Assembly: GCA_052145115.1 (NCBI GenBank)
Contig: JBKQPG010000045.1
Coordinates: forward strand, 1 to 64,000
DNA: 64,000 nt
Direction: 5' to 3'
Source: CAIVVT01 sp052145115
GTDB taxonomy: Bacteria; Acidobacteriota; Terriglobia; Bryobacterales; Bryobacteraceae
Position 1 is the stretch's first letter. The number at the start of each line of letters is the position of its first letter. This document shows, in pieces, positions 25,171 through 33,061 of this stretch. The notes beneath the pieces were generated by a model. The model saw only the letters and a program-made list of their open reading frames with translations. It had not been told where the DNA came from and made no database searches. The translations under genes and the position numbers were made by a program.

Positions 25171-25854
25171 ATGCCGCACGCCAGCCTGTTCCAAATTGTC
25201 GAACGCCTCGAGCGCCACTACGGTCCTCCGCGGCGCGAGCCGCCCGCCAACCCGTTCGAGATGCTGCTGTGGGAGATGGTGGCGTACTTGACCGACGACG
25301 ACACGCGCCGCGCGGCGTTTGTCCAGTTGACAGCGAAGACCGGCTGTGAGCCGCGGCGCATTCTGGAGACGCCGCTCGCGGAACTCGAGAGAATCACGCG
25401 CCTGGGCGGCTCGATGGCGCCGGGCGAGCGCGCGGAGCGCATGCAAAAGGTGGCGCGGATAGCGCTGGAGGAGTGGGGCGGCGACTTGGCGGGAGTGCTG
25501 CGACTGCCGGCGCCGAAAGCGAAAAAGGCGCTGATGAAGTTCCCCGGGACGGGCGAGCCCGGCGCCGAGAAGATCCTACTGCTCACCGGGACGCAGGCGG
25601 TGCTGGCGCTCGACTCGAACGGGCTGCGCGTGATGCAGCGGCTGGGCTTCGGCCAGCCGCAGAAGGGCTACGCGGCGGAGTACCGGTCAGTACGAGAGGA
25701 CGTGCTTGAAGAGCCCGCCCAGGATATCGGCTTTTTCCAGAGTGCGCACCGGCTGCTCCGCGTCCACGGACAGCGCCTGTGCACCCGCAACCGCCCTGCG
25801 TGCGCCTCCTGCCCGCTGGCGAGCCTGTGCCCGTTTCCCGGAAAGGTCGCTTGA
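25171..25854 (+). CDS. Endonuclease III-like DNA glycosylase
   Basis: About 227 residues of the HhH-GPD base-excision family. A C-x6-C-x2-C-x5-C cluster at the C-terminus (CTRNRPACASCPLASLC) binds [4Fe-4S] as in endonuclease III. The helix-hairpin-helix loop is FPGTGEPGAEKI, where endonuclease III has LPGVGRKTA, so the lyase lysine position is replaced by Pro130. The catalytic aspartate is kept (ALDSNGLRV, Asp148). This suggests a glycosylase with weak or no beta-lyase activity. The start at 25171 gives a family-like N-terminus; a TTG at 25120 would extend it. It is a single gene followed by a strong hairpin. Confidence 0.85.
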   Translation: MPHASLFQIVERLERHYGPPRREPPANPFEMLLWEMVAYLTDDDTRRAAFVQLTAKTGCEPRRILETPLAELERITRLGGSMAPGERAERMQKVARIALEEWGGDLAGVLRLPAPKAKKALMKFPGTGEPGAEKILLLTGTQAVLALDSNGLRVMQRLGFGQPQKGYAAEYRSVREDVLEEPAQDIGFFQSAHRLLRVHGQRLCTRNRPACASCPLASLCPFPGKVA

Positions 25855-25868
25855 GACTCAAACGACAA

Positions 25869-25890
25869 CGGCCCGGCTTGCGCCGGGCCG
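25869..25890. terminator. Bidirectional hairpin between the endonuclease III-like gene and atpE
   Basis: CGGCCCGGC (25869-25877) and GCCGGGCCG (25882-25890) form a perfect 9-bp stem with a 4-nt loop. It lies 15 bp past the stop of the plus-strand gene and 31 bp past the atpE stop, followed on the plus strand by a T-containing stretch. It can serve both convergent genes. Confidence 0.75.
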
Positions 25891-25920
25891 CTTCGTTCAA
25901 ACCCGCTGTGAGTGAATCCG

Positions 25921-26208
25921 CTAGGACGCCTTGACGAACGTGAACAGCGCCAGCGACTCGATAAACGCCAGGCCGAGCAGCAGCAGGATGCGGATGGCGC
26001 CGCCCGCGCCGGGGTTGCGCGCGGTGCCCTCGGCCGCGGCCGCGATCGCCTTGCCCTGTGCCAGGCCGCACAGCCCCGAGGCGAACGCCATGGCGAACGC
26101 CACCGGCAGCACGAATACGCCGCCGCCGGCCGGTTGCGTGCCTTGGGCGAACATAGGAACGGCGATCAGAAATAGGATCGCCAGAATTGCGAACGTGCGA
26201 ATGTTCAT
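25921..26208 (-). CDS. atpE: ATP synthase F0 subunit c
   Basis: A 95-residue proteolipid with two long hydrophobic helices joined by a polar AEGTARNPGAGGAIR loop. The proton-carrying acid is Glu84 in LAFIESLALF. It forms the rotor ring of the F-type ATP synthase. The first 21 residues (MNIRTFAILAILFLIAVPMF, then AQG) look like a cleavable signal peptide, an extension many c subunits lack. AAGGAG lies nine bases before ATG 26208. It lies 194 bp downstream of atpB. The catalytic and stalk genes are not in this window. Confidence 0.95.
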   Translation of the reverse strand: MNIRTFAILAILFLIAVPMFAQGTQPAGGGVFVLPVAFAMAFASGLCGLAQGKAIAAAAEGTARNPGAGGAIRILLLLGLAFIESLALFTFVKAS

Positions 26209-26402
26209 ACGTTATACTCCTTCGAATCAAACTGGCTCCAGGAGGTGGTTCCGCGCCGTGCGTTGGGACGCCGGGGGCTCACGCTGGATGCCCGGACACT
26301 CAGTTAGCGCTCGCGGGAGCGCTGGAAACTCAGGCGGAGCGGGTTTCCCGTTCACGCCACGCCACTACTCGAGGCGCCGCCCGCAGTTCGGACGGGATCC
26401 AA

Positions 26403-27158
26403 TCAGTGCTCCTCCTGCGCCACCGCGCCACCGACATAAGCGATCAGCAGCATCGTGAAAATGAACGCCTGGATCAGCGAAACAAAAATGTGCAATCCCA
26501 TCAGCACCACCGGAACCACGAACGGCACCAGGGCGATGAAGCCCGTGGTCACCTTCTCGCCGGCGTACATGTTGGCGTAAAGACGGATGGTCAGGGAAAG
26601 CGGACGGATGCAGTGGCTGATGATCTCCAGCGGGAACATGAACCACGCCAGCCACCACATCGGCCCGGCGAAATGTTTCAGATACCCGAGCGGCCCCTGC
26701 ACACGCACGCCCTGGCTGTGGTAGTAGAGGAAGACGCACATGGCGGCGCCCGCCGGCACGTAATAATACATCGTCGGCGCTTCGAACGAGGGGATGACGC
26801 CCAGCAGGTTCGAGCTCAGGATGAAAATGAAAATCGTGCAGAAGAAGGCCAGGTAGCGTTCGCTGCCGTGGCCGACAATGTCCTTGCCCTGCTGGCCCAG
26901 GAAATTGTAGATCGCTTCAAAGCTCAACTGAAACGTGCCCGGGCGATCCACCGACAACCGCGTGCGCAGCACCGCGGCGGCGGCCATGAGAACCAGGATG
27001 ACCAGGATCTCCATGGCCACGTAATTGGTCCACGGCCGGCCCTGGACCGGGTGCAGGCCCGGCAAACCCAGCCGGGTCGCGAATTGCAACACCATCTCGG
27101 CCGGCCCCGCCAGGTAGCGGTTCAGCAGGGCCGTAAACCACAGTTCATGCTCGTGCAT
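26403..27158 (-). CDS. atpB: ATP synthase F0 subunit a
   Basis: A 251-residue membrane protein with about six hydrophobic segments. The essential stator arginine is in LTIRLYANMYAGEK, and the last helix has the conserved IQAFIFTMLLIAYVG. It forms the proton half-channels next to the c ring. ATG 27158 (MHEHELWF) is chosen over the in-frame start at 27197 because it overlaps the preceding atpI-like gene by only 14 bp and gives a usual N-terminus. It lies in the order atpZ-atpI-atpB-atpE. Confidence 0.95.
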   Translation of the reverse strand: MHEHELWFTALLNRYLAGPAEMVLQFATRLGLPGLHPVQGRPWTNYVAMEILVILVLMAAAAVLRTRLSVDRPGTFQLSFEAIYNFLGQQGKDIVGHGSERYLAFFCTIFIFILSSNLLGVIPSFEAPTMYYYVPAGAAMCVFLYYHSQGVRVQGPLGYLKHFAGPMWWLAWFMFPLEIISHCIRPLSLTIRLYANMYAGEKVTTGFIALVPFVVPVVLMGLHIFVSLIQAFIFTMLLIAYVGGAVAQEEH

Positions 27159-27528
27159 AGATCCACTCGTACAAGGCTTCCAGGGTGATGGAGACAACCG
27201 GAACCAGCAGGCCCACGCAAAGGGAGTTGGGCGAAGCCCCGTAAACTCTCAAGATAGCAAACAAGGCGCCCCCCAGCAGCATCAAACGGAAGGCGTGCAC
27301 AATCATCGACGCGCCGCGCGGCTTGCGTCCCTCCAGCGCCGCGCCCACGTCGTCCACCAAGCGTTTCAGCAGCCAGAAGCTGAGCCCTGCAACACCCGCG
27401 CCGGCCAGGAAAGACGCCGCGCTGCGCCGGTTCCCCTGGGCGCCGAAGCCGATCGTGCCGGCCACCGCCAGCACTACGTAAATCTGCCGGATGCGGCGAA
27501 CAACGGCCGTGTACTCCGTCTCCTGCAC
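27145..27528 (-). CDS. ATP synthase subunit I-like membrane protein
   Basis: A 127-residue protein with four predicted membrane segments: IYVVLAVAGTIGFGA, FLAGAGVAGLSFWLL, MLLGGALFAILRVYG and LLVPVVSITLEALYE. Size, topology and position immediately before atpB fit the AtpI family, whose members help assemble the c ring. The start is GTG 27528, three bases after the stop of the preceding gene, and the end overlaps the atpB start. Family assignment relies mainly on topology and context. Confidence 0.75.
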   Translation of the reverse strand: MQETEYTAVVRRIRQIYVVLAVAGTIGFGAQGNRRSAASFLAGAGVAGLSFWLLKRLVDDVGAALEGRKPRGASMIVHAFRLMLLGGALFAILRVYGASPNSLCVGLLVPVVSITLEALYEWIYARA

Positions 27529-27531
27529 AGC

Positions 27532-27786
27532 CTATTCCGGCTTGCCGCCGCGGAGGCCCGGTCCACGCTTTGGCTGGTCCATTCCCTCGATATGCACAGC
27601 CGCGCGGTAGGTCTCGTACATGCCGGCGGCGCAGCCGACCAGCAAACCGGCCAGCGAGACCCACGCCGTGCCCGCGCTATGATCCAGCATCTGCCCTATT
27701 TTGTAACAGATCCAGCCGCTGATCGGCGTCACCAAGGCGAGCCCCGAATAGGCGGCGGCCTTGGCGTAGGGTGTCATTTGCGGCAT
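27532..27786 (-). CDS. AtpZ/AtpI-type small membrane protein
   Basis: An 84-residue protein with two membrane helices (YSGLALVTPISGWICYKIG and WVSLAGLLVGCAAGMYETYR), matching the small F0F1-ATPase-associated AtpZ-like family found at the head of atp operons. The start at 27786 (MPQMTPYAK) is preferred to the longer frame beginning at 27816; Met4 is also possible. It is the first gene of the F0 operon and ends three bases before the GTG of the next gene. Confidence 0.7.
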   Translation of the reverse strand: MPQMTPYAKAAAYSGLALVTPISGWICYKIGQMLDHSAGTAWVSLAGLLVGCAAGMYETYRAAVHIEGMDQPKRGPGLRGGKPE

Positions 27787-28180
27787 GCGCGAGGCGCTCC
27801 CGGGGCTCCGTCCCAAGTATATACGCCGCGCAGGCGACGTGGATTGTGCGGCTAAATCGCGAATATACGCGAGAATTTACGGGCTTTCACACGGTCCTTT
27901 TGCGGGATTGAGGAGCTTACGCGCTGGTTCGAATCCGGCGTGGGCGCCGCAGGTCAGATTCGCCTGCGGCGCCGCTCAGAATTTGAAAGCCCGGGGGAGA
28001 GGAGGAGGAGAAGCCCCCGGGCCTTGCTGAGCCGGGTGGATACCCGGCGGGAATCAGGCCGACGCCGGAGGAGCGGACGTGGCCACTGCTCCCACTTATA
28101 TTGAGACACATTTTGGCCAAATTGGTACACGGAGTTTTCATTAAAAACGTACATTCCCGTCATAGATCCCGGCCAGTGTC
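27787..28180. other. 394-bp gap between the atp and S46 peptidase genes
   Basis: No gene seen. It holds the promoter zone of the atp genes (AT-richer at about 27815-27900) and a strong hairpin at 27989-28022. A CG-rich stretch at 28023-28090 is folded but matches no riboswitch I know. The segment next to the peptidase stop (28095-28160) is AT-rich. Confidence 0.5.
27989..28022. terminator. GC-rich hairpin downstream of the S46 peptidase gene
   Basis: GCCCGGGGG (27989-27997) pairs perfectly with CCCCCGGGC (28014-28022); the loop is purine-only (AGAGGAGGAGGAGAAG). It lies 160 bp beyond the minus-strand peptidase stop and lacks a clear T-tract on that strand, so a structural or leader role is also possible. 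Confidence 0.4.
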
Positions 28181-30247
28181 TCAGAACCCCAGTTCCTTCA
28201 ACAGATCCCGGGAGCCATAGACATTCCGCAGAGCTTCCACGATGCCCTGACTGGCGACGTGCACGCTGCGCGCTTGGGCGTCCGTGTAGACGAACCGGTT
28301 GGGTAGCGCTTCCAGATTGAAATCAAAGAGGATCCCGACGATTGCGCCCTTCGAGTTCAGCGTCGCCGAGCCCGAATTGCCGCCGTGAATGTCGGCCGTG
28401 GCGACGAAGTTCAAGGGCGTTTTCAGGTTGATTGCGGATTTCACCTTCAACCAGCGCGTGGGCAGGGCGAAGGGATCCCGGCCGGTGTTCTTGGCGAACA
28501 GGCCGGCGAAATCAGTGTTCCACTTCACCGGCTGGCCGGCGTCGTTCCCATAGCCTTTCACCTGGCCATAGCTGATGCGCAGGGTGAAGGTGGCGTCGGG
28601 GTAGTCGTTGCCTCCGGAGACGGCGAAGCGGGCGCGGGCCAGCCGCGCCGAGGCGCGCGTGAGGACGCTTTCCACCTGGTCCTCGTACTGCTTGCGAATC
28701 CGGCGCGCAGGTTTGTCGATGAGTAACGCCAGGCGGATCATCCCGTCCGCCGATTTCGCCACGGCGTCCGGGCTGGCGGCCAGGCGCTTGCGTTCGGCGA
28801 CGTCGGCCAGCTTGCTGTGCGACACATATTCCTGCGCCGCGGCGTGCGGCGATTGGCCATGCAGGATCGCCGCAACCAGAGCGTTCTTCGGCCCGAATTC
28901 GCGGCTGAGGCAGGTGAAGTATTGCGCCAGCACCTCGACTTCCAGCTCGGGATGAATCGGCGCCGGCGAATACATGGCTTGCTCGAGCGAGGAAAGCCCG
29001 GCGTCGGTGTATTCGCGCAGGCGCTCGCCGTTGGGCTTCTTCGTCTCGACGGCGTAACGGGCGACGCGGCGCGCGATGGCGAACAGGCTGCTGCCGGCGG
29101 CCGGCGTGGCTTCGACCAGATAGTATTCGGGGTAGCTGTTCGTGAACGCAGCGGTCGCCGCGGCGATTTCATCCCAGGACTTGCCCGCTTCGGCCTTGAG
29201 GCGCGGATCAGCCGCGACGGCGGCGCGGAACTTGCGCTCCTCGGCGCGCTTGAGGCCCATCAGGACCGGGTCTTTGAGGCCGCGCAGGAAGCCATTGTAA
29301 GCCTTGTAGCTATTCTGCACGCCGAAGATCACCTCCTCCGCCTGGCGATGCTGCTCTTCGCCCTGGGCGGACCAGGCCAGCAGGTCGTCGGCCAGCGCCT
29401 TCAGCCGGCGCAGACGCAGCGGATAGTCGGTATCGCGCAGGAACTCGAGTTGCGCCACGCTCATCAGGCGCCCGGTGGTGCCGGGATTGCCGGAGGTGAA
29501 GATCAACTCGCCATCGCGCGCGCCCTCAGGGCTGAATCGGAAGTAGTCCAGCGGGCGGGCCGGCCGGTCCTGCTCATACGCGCGGAAGAACGTGATGTCG
29601 AGGTCGTGGCGTGGATAGGTGAAGTTCTCCGGGTCGCCGCCGAAAAACGCCATGGCGAACTCGGGCGCGAAGACCAGCCGGATGTCGGTGTACTTCTTGT
29701 ATTCATAGAGGTCGTAGCGCGCGCCCGCGAACAGCGTGACCACGTCGCAGCGGTTGCCCGTTCTTGTGGCGCACTGCTTCTCGATTTTTGCGATGTTGGC
29801 GCGCCGCAGCCGGGCGGCTTCGGCGTCGGGCGTCTTGTCGGCCACGCCCGAGCTCACCTGTGGGGTGATCTCCGTGGTGTTCAACAGGACGTTGACTTCC
29901 AGGTCGGGACATTTCCGTTCATCGGCGCGCGAGACTGCCGAGAAGCCGTCCTGGATGTAGTCGTGTCCGGGGGAGGAGAGTTTTTGAACGCAGTCCGCGC
30001 CGACGTGATGATTCGTGAACAGCAGGCCGTCGGGTGAGACGAAGCTGCCGGTACCGCCGTTGTTGAAGCGCACCGCCGCCAGTTGCAGGTGCTTCACAAA
30101 CTCCGCCGACGCCCGGAATCCGTACTTCTTTTCGACCGCCGAGGCGGGAAACTGATTGGGCAGCCACAGCCCTTCGTCCGCTCGCAGACCGGACTGAATC
30201 AGGACCACAAGTGCCGGAATGAGCCACGTGACATTCCGTATTTTCAT
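28181..30247 (-). CDS. Secreted S46-family dipeptidyl peptidase
   Basis: A 688-residue serine peptidase of family S46 (DPP7/DPP11 type), which removes dipeptides from peptide N-termini in the periplasm. The signal peptide is MKIRNVTWLIPALVVLIQSG, with the mature DEGLWLPNQFP start that is a family hallmark. The chymotrypsin-like halves show LFTNHHVGADCVQ (catalytic His near residue 80) and ADIHGGNSGSATLN (catalytic Ser), followed by GAIVGILFDFN. ATG 30247 has GGAG nine bases upstream; the longer frame from 30277 is rejected. It is divergent from the ATP-grasp-like gene, with a palindromic operator between them. Confidence 0.93.
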   Translation of the reverse strand: MKIRNVTWLIPALVVLIQSGLRADEGLWLPNQFPASAVEKKYGFRASAEFVKHLQLAAVRFNNGGTGSFVSPDGLLFTNHHVGADCVQKLSSPGHDYIQDGFSAVSRADERKCPDLEVNVLLNTTEITPQVSSGVADKTPDAEAARLRRANIAKIEKQCATRTGNRCDVVTLFAGARYDLYEYKKYTDIRLVFAPEFAMAFFGGDPENFTYPRHDLDITFFRAYEQDRPARPLDYFRFSPEGARDGELIFTSGNPGTTGRLMSVAQLEFLRDTDYPLRLRRLKALADDLLAWSAQGEEQHRQAEEVIFGVQNSYKAYNGFLRGLKDPVLMGLKRAEERKFRAAVAADPRLKAEAGKSWDEIAAATAAFTNSYPEYYLVEATPAAGSSLFAIARRVARYAVETKKPNGERLREYTDAGLSSLEQAMYSPAPIHPELEVEVLAQYFTCLSREFGPKNALVAAILHGQSPHAAAQEYVSHSKLADVAERKRLAASPDAVAKSADGMIRLALLIDKPARRIRKQYEDQVESVLTRASARLARARFAVSGGNDYPDATFTLRISYGQVKGYGNDAGQPVKWNTDFAGLFAKNTGRDPFALPTRWLKVKSAINLKTPLNFVATADIHGGNSGSATLNSKGAIVGILFDFNLEALPNRFVYTDAQARSVHVASQGIVEALRNVYGSRDLLKELGF

Positions 30248-30270
30248 ATTGTTAAATTCTCCATAATCGA

Positions 30271-30299
30271 TTGACAATAAATCACTTATTGTCTCCTAT
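30271..30299 (+). promoter_or_regulatory. Promoter with embedded palindromic operator
   Basis: TTGACA (30271-30276) and TCCTAT (30294-30299) are 17 bp apart on the plus strand. The spacer is mostly filled by a perfect palindrome, GACAATAA-ATCAC-TTATTGTC (30273-30293). A dimeric regulator bound there would cover this promoter and probably that of the divergent peptidase gene. The stretch is markedly AT-rich for this genome. Confidence 0.6.
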
Positions 30300-30371
30300 C
30301 GGTGTAGTACTATTCACAATTGGAGGCGAGTTGTGCGATATTAGGGATTAACCCTTAGTTCATTTTCCATC

Positions 30372-31724
30372 ATGACGCAGCTGGAAGAAGCGGTCGCCCG
30401 CTACCACAAAACGCTGGAAAGTGACACGGTCCGCACTTCGGACTGGGTAGCGGAATTGCGCGACCAGATGGCCGCGCGCCGCTTGGTTGTGGCGGGCCGT
30501 CCGATTTCGCCCGTGCTGCGGCCGCATTTCCTCAGCCGCCGCCAGTATATCAACGTGGTGAAGAGTGCGGAATCACTCCACACGGCGATTGACCGGCTGC
30601 GGCTGCTGGTGATTGAGGATCCGCAGTTGATGGCCCGCATGGAGATGCTGCCGGCGGAGAAGATGCTGGCGGCGGTTGATCCGGGCTATGCGTCGCCGGC
30701 CGTCTCGGCGCTGCTGGAGACGCACGTCAACAACGGCACCCTGCAGGTGACCGGCGGCCAAGCGGATCTGCCGCACGGCGTAGTGTACGGCGAGATTTTG
30801 AGCGACCTGTTCTACGACCTGGCGCCGGTCAAGGACATTCGCAAGCGCTTCCGCCTGGAGAAGGTGAGCGCGGTCAAGCCGCTGCTGGCGGCGCTGCTCA
30901 AGGCGTGGAAGGAGTTCGGCGGCAGGACGGCGCCGCGCATCGCCATCCTCGAGTTCAAGCAGCCGTTCCAGACCGTGAACACGCAGGAGCACCTGCTGCT
31001 GGCGGAAGTCTTCCGACGCGCCAACTTCGAGGCCGAGATCATCTCTCCGGACCAGATGGAGTACCGCGGCGGCGTGCTACGCGCCGACGGCGTGGTGGTC
31101 GATGTGGTGTATCGCGGCGTCACGGCGCACGAGTTCATGCTGCACTTCGACCTGACGCATCCGCTGGTGCGCGCCTACCGCGAAGGCAAGGTTTGCGTCG
31201 TCAACAGCTTCAGAACGGAAATGACGCGCAAGCGGGCGCTGTTCGCGCTGCTGAGCGACGAGACGGTGACCGGGTCGTTCCCCCTGGCCGAGCGCAAGGC
31301 GATTGAAGAGGCGATCCCGTGGACGCGGCTGGTTGTGGCCGGCCGGACTCGCCGCGGCGGCGTGGAGATCGACCTGCCGGACTACATCCTGAAACATCGC
31401 CACGGCCTGGTGCTGCGGCCCAACGATTCGGACGGTGAACTGCCCACCTTCGACGGCGCCACAATGAGCGACGCGGCCTGGGATCGCGCCTGCCGCCAGG
31501 CGCTGCGCCAGAGCTACGTCGTGCAGGAGCGCGTGGAGCCGCACCCGGTGTCGTTCCCCGTAGACCTGTATGGCGACGTGGTGTACCGCGACCTGAACGT
31601 CGAGGTGAGCCCGCAAGCCTTCCTGGGCAAGGTGCAGGGTTGCGTGGCCCGCATCAGCGCCGCGCAGGGCAACTACTCTACCGTCTCCGGCTACGCGCCG
31701 ACCTTTATCCTCGAATCGCGCTAG
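30372..31724 (+). CDS. ATP-grasp-like protein of unknown substrate
   Basis: A 450-residue soluble protein. The C-terminal third has the pattern of circularly permuted ATP-grasp enzymes: YILKHRHGLVLRPNDSDG, then YVVQERVEPHPVSFPV, RDLNVEVSPQAFLGK and a terminal GNYSTVSGYAPTFILESR. The glycine-rich loop normally seen after LRPND is shortened. The N-terminal two thirds include IAILEFKQPFQT and VDVVYRGVTAHEF, as in the substrate half of such ligases. ATP-dependent carboxylate-amine ligation is therefore suspected, but no substrate can be named. It is a single gene, divergent from the S46 peptidase; the shared operator suggests joint regulation. Confidence 0.6.
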   Translation: MTQLEEAVARYHKTLESDTVRTSDWVAELRDQMAARRLVVAGRPISPVLRPHFLSRRQYINVVKSAESLHTAIDRLRLLVIEDPQLMARMEMLPAEKMLAAVDPGYASPAVSALLETHVNNGTLQVTGGQADLPHGVVYGEILSDLFYDLAPVKDIRKRFRLEKVSAVKPLLAALLKAWKEFGGRTAPRIAILEFKQPFQTVNTQEHLLLAEVFRRANFEAEIISPDQMEYRGGVLRADGVVVDVVYRGVTAHEFMLHFDLTHPLVRAYREGKVCVVNSFRTEMTRKRALFALLSDETVTGSFPLAERKAIEEAIPWTRLVVAGRTRRGGVEIDLPDYILKHRHGLVLRPNDSDGELPTFDGATMSDAAWDRACRQALRQSYVVQERVEPHPVSFPVDLYGDVVYRDLNVEVSPQAFLGKVQGCVARISAAQGNYSTVSGYAPTFILESR

Positions 31725-31734
31725 CGCAGACGCC

Positions 31735-32136
31735 CTACTTGGCCTTGGCCGGGGCAAAATCCGGCGCCGGAACGCCCACCGCCCAGCAATGGCCCCACAC
31801 TTCGAGAGTCGCCTTCACCACGCCGTTCTTCACGAACGGATCCTCGTTCACCCAGGTCTGCGCCTCGGCTAGATCATTGGTTCGGATGAGGATCAGCGCC
31901 CGGTTGGCGTCTTTCATGCGCCCAGCGGCGACGAATTTGCCTTGCCGCAGCAGCTCGCCGATGTATTTCGCGTGTTCCGGAAACACCTGGGCCGCAGTCG
32001 CGAAATTCGGCCCCTCGGCGTAATGCGCCAGAACGGATTCGCCGCACTCGGTGCCCGGCGGGGGCCACGGCGGGTCGGCGGAAGCAGCCATCGAGAAGCA
32101 AACGATCAGGAGCGCAGTCCAGCAAGAAGATCTCAT
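31735..32136 (-). CDS. Secreted YciI-like protein
   Basis: A 133-residue protein: an N-terminal signal peptide (SCWTALLIVCFSMAASA, about 1-20), then a YCII-type alpha-beta barrel domain with AQVFPEHAKYIGELLRQGKF, AAGRM, ALILIRTNDLAEAQ and a WVNEDPFVKNGVV segment carrying the conserved aspartate. YciI domains are usually cytoplasmic and of poorly known function, so an exported version is unusual. The gene ends 10 bp from the convergent ATP-grasp-like gene. A dispersed repeat lies directly upstream in its leader. Confidence 0.75.
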   Translation of the reverse strand: MRSSCWTALLIVCFSMAASADPPWPPPGTECGESVLAHYAEGPNFATAAQVFPEHAKYIGELLRQGKFVAAGRMKDANRALILIRTNDLAEAQTWVNEDPFVKNGVVKATLEVWGHCWAVGVPAPDFAPAKAK

Positions 32137-32163
32137 GGTCTGCCCAGTGTAATCGAAATTGAA

Positions 32164-32262
32164 GGAACAAAGCCAATTGTCGACTTTTCTTTTTAGAATG
32201 AATGACTTAATTGGCTATCGTTCGATTGATTCTTCGCCAATCGTTCGTTTTTCAAAGAGCAA
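32164..32262 (-). repeat. Dispersed repeat, copy B
   Basis: Copy B shares GGAACAAAGCCAA, TGGCTATC and TCAAAGAGCAA with copy A at 21017-21117, in the same order, with block spacing differing by one or two bases. On the minus strand it carries a boxA-like TTGCTCTTTGA and is preceded by a TTGACA (32315-32310). Here it sits 28 bp upstream of the minus-strand YciI-like gene and so may be part of that gene's leader. Confidence 0.65.
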
Positions 32263-32375
32263 GAATGGCGGACCGCAAGAGCGGGCTACCACCCTCAGCA
32301 TAGACCCGCTGTCAAGCTGGATTGAGCGTCCGCGCCCGGCGGGCGGGAAGATCGAATAGCTGCCCAAAAACGTCG

Positions 32376-32858
32376 CTAGGAGTTTTTCTTGAAGATGGCG
32401 ATGGCTTCAATTTCGACCAGCAGGTCGGGACGGCACAGGATGGCCTGAATGCCGGTCGAGGCGGGCAGCGGATCGAGACCCTGCTCCTGGAAAAAGACGG
32501 TCCGCTCCTCATTGAAGGCGGCGTAGTCGCGGTCGATGTCGCGCAGATAACAAGTGGTCCGGACGACGTCCTTCCAGGTGGCGCCTTCGCTCTCTAGCAA
32601 CCCCGTGATGTTCAAGTAAGTCCGGCGCTGTTGGGCCCGGAAGTCGCCGACATGGACCGTGTGGCCCTGATCGTCAATGCTCGCAGTGCCCGAAATGAGC
32701 AGCACGACAACATCCCCGAACTCGAGCCTTAAGGCCCGGGAGAACGAACTGGGCTGGGCGTACTCGAACGCCTCGTTCAGCACGTTAAGGTTAGTAACCT
32801 TCTTTTTCTCAATGGATTGGATGCTGGCGTCGGCGCCCGAAGTTCTTTCGTGGTGCAT
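32376..32858 (-). CDS. RidA/YjgF family protein
   Basis: A 160-residue member of the RidA (YjgF/YER057c) superfamily, small trimeric proteins; true RidA hydrolyses reactive enamine/imine intermediates. The fold is recognisable from LLISGTASIDDQGHTVHVGD, RRTYLNITGLLESEGATWKD, VRTTCYLRDIDRDYAAFNEE and the C-terminal RPDLLVEIEAIAIF. The arginine-containing CRPDLLVEIE matches the family's active-site segment. It is longer than RidA itself by an N-terminal tail. It is a single gene, divergent from rfbC. Confidence 0.88.
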   Translation of the reverse strand: MHHERTSGADASIQSIEKKKVTNLNVLNEAFEYAQPSSFSRALRLEFGDVVVLLISGTASIDDQGHTVHVGDFRAQQRRTYLNITGLLESEGATWKDVVRTTCYLRDIDRDYAAFNEERTVFFQEQGLDPLPASTGIQAILCRPDLLVEIEAIAIFKKNS

Positions 32859-33061
32859 AAGGATTCAACTCGCGACTGCGTACGGCGGCTAACCTCTGCC
32901 ATCTATATTAGCGTGTCTGAAAGACCGGCGCAGGGCGAGGCCGGCGTGCCGCAGACCGACCCCGCGGCGGGCGCGTCGGGCGTCTCGTTCAGTGGCCACC
33001 GGATCTGTTATTATGGGCGAGACTTGGCCTCCGCCCGTCTTTCTTCAGGCCTGCGTTCGCT

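Noticed and set aside
28023..28100. Possible riboswitch in the atp/S46 gap
   Set aside because: A GCCACTG-like word and paired GC-rich segments recall a cobalamin element, but the other conserved boxes are absent and no start codon follows in a suitable place.
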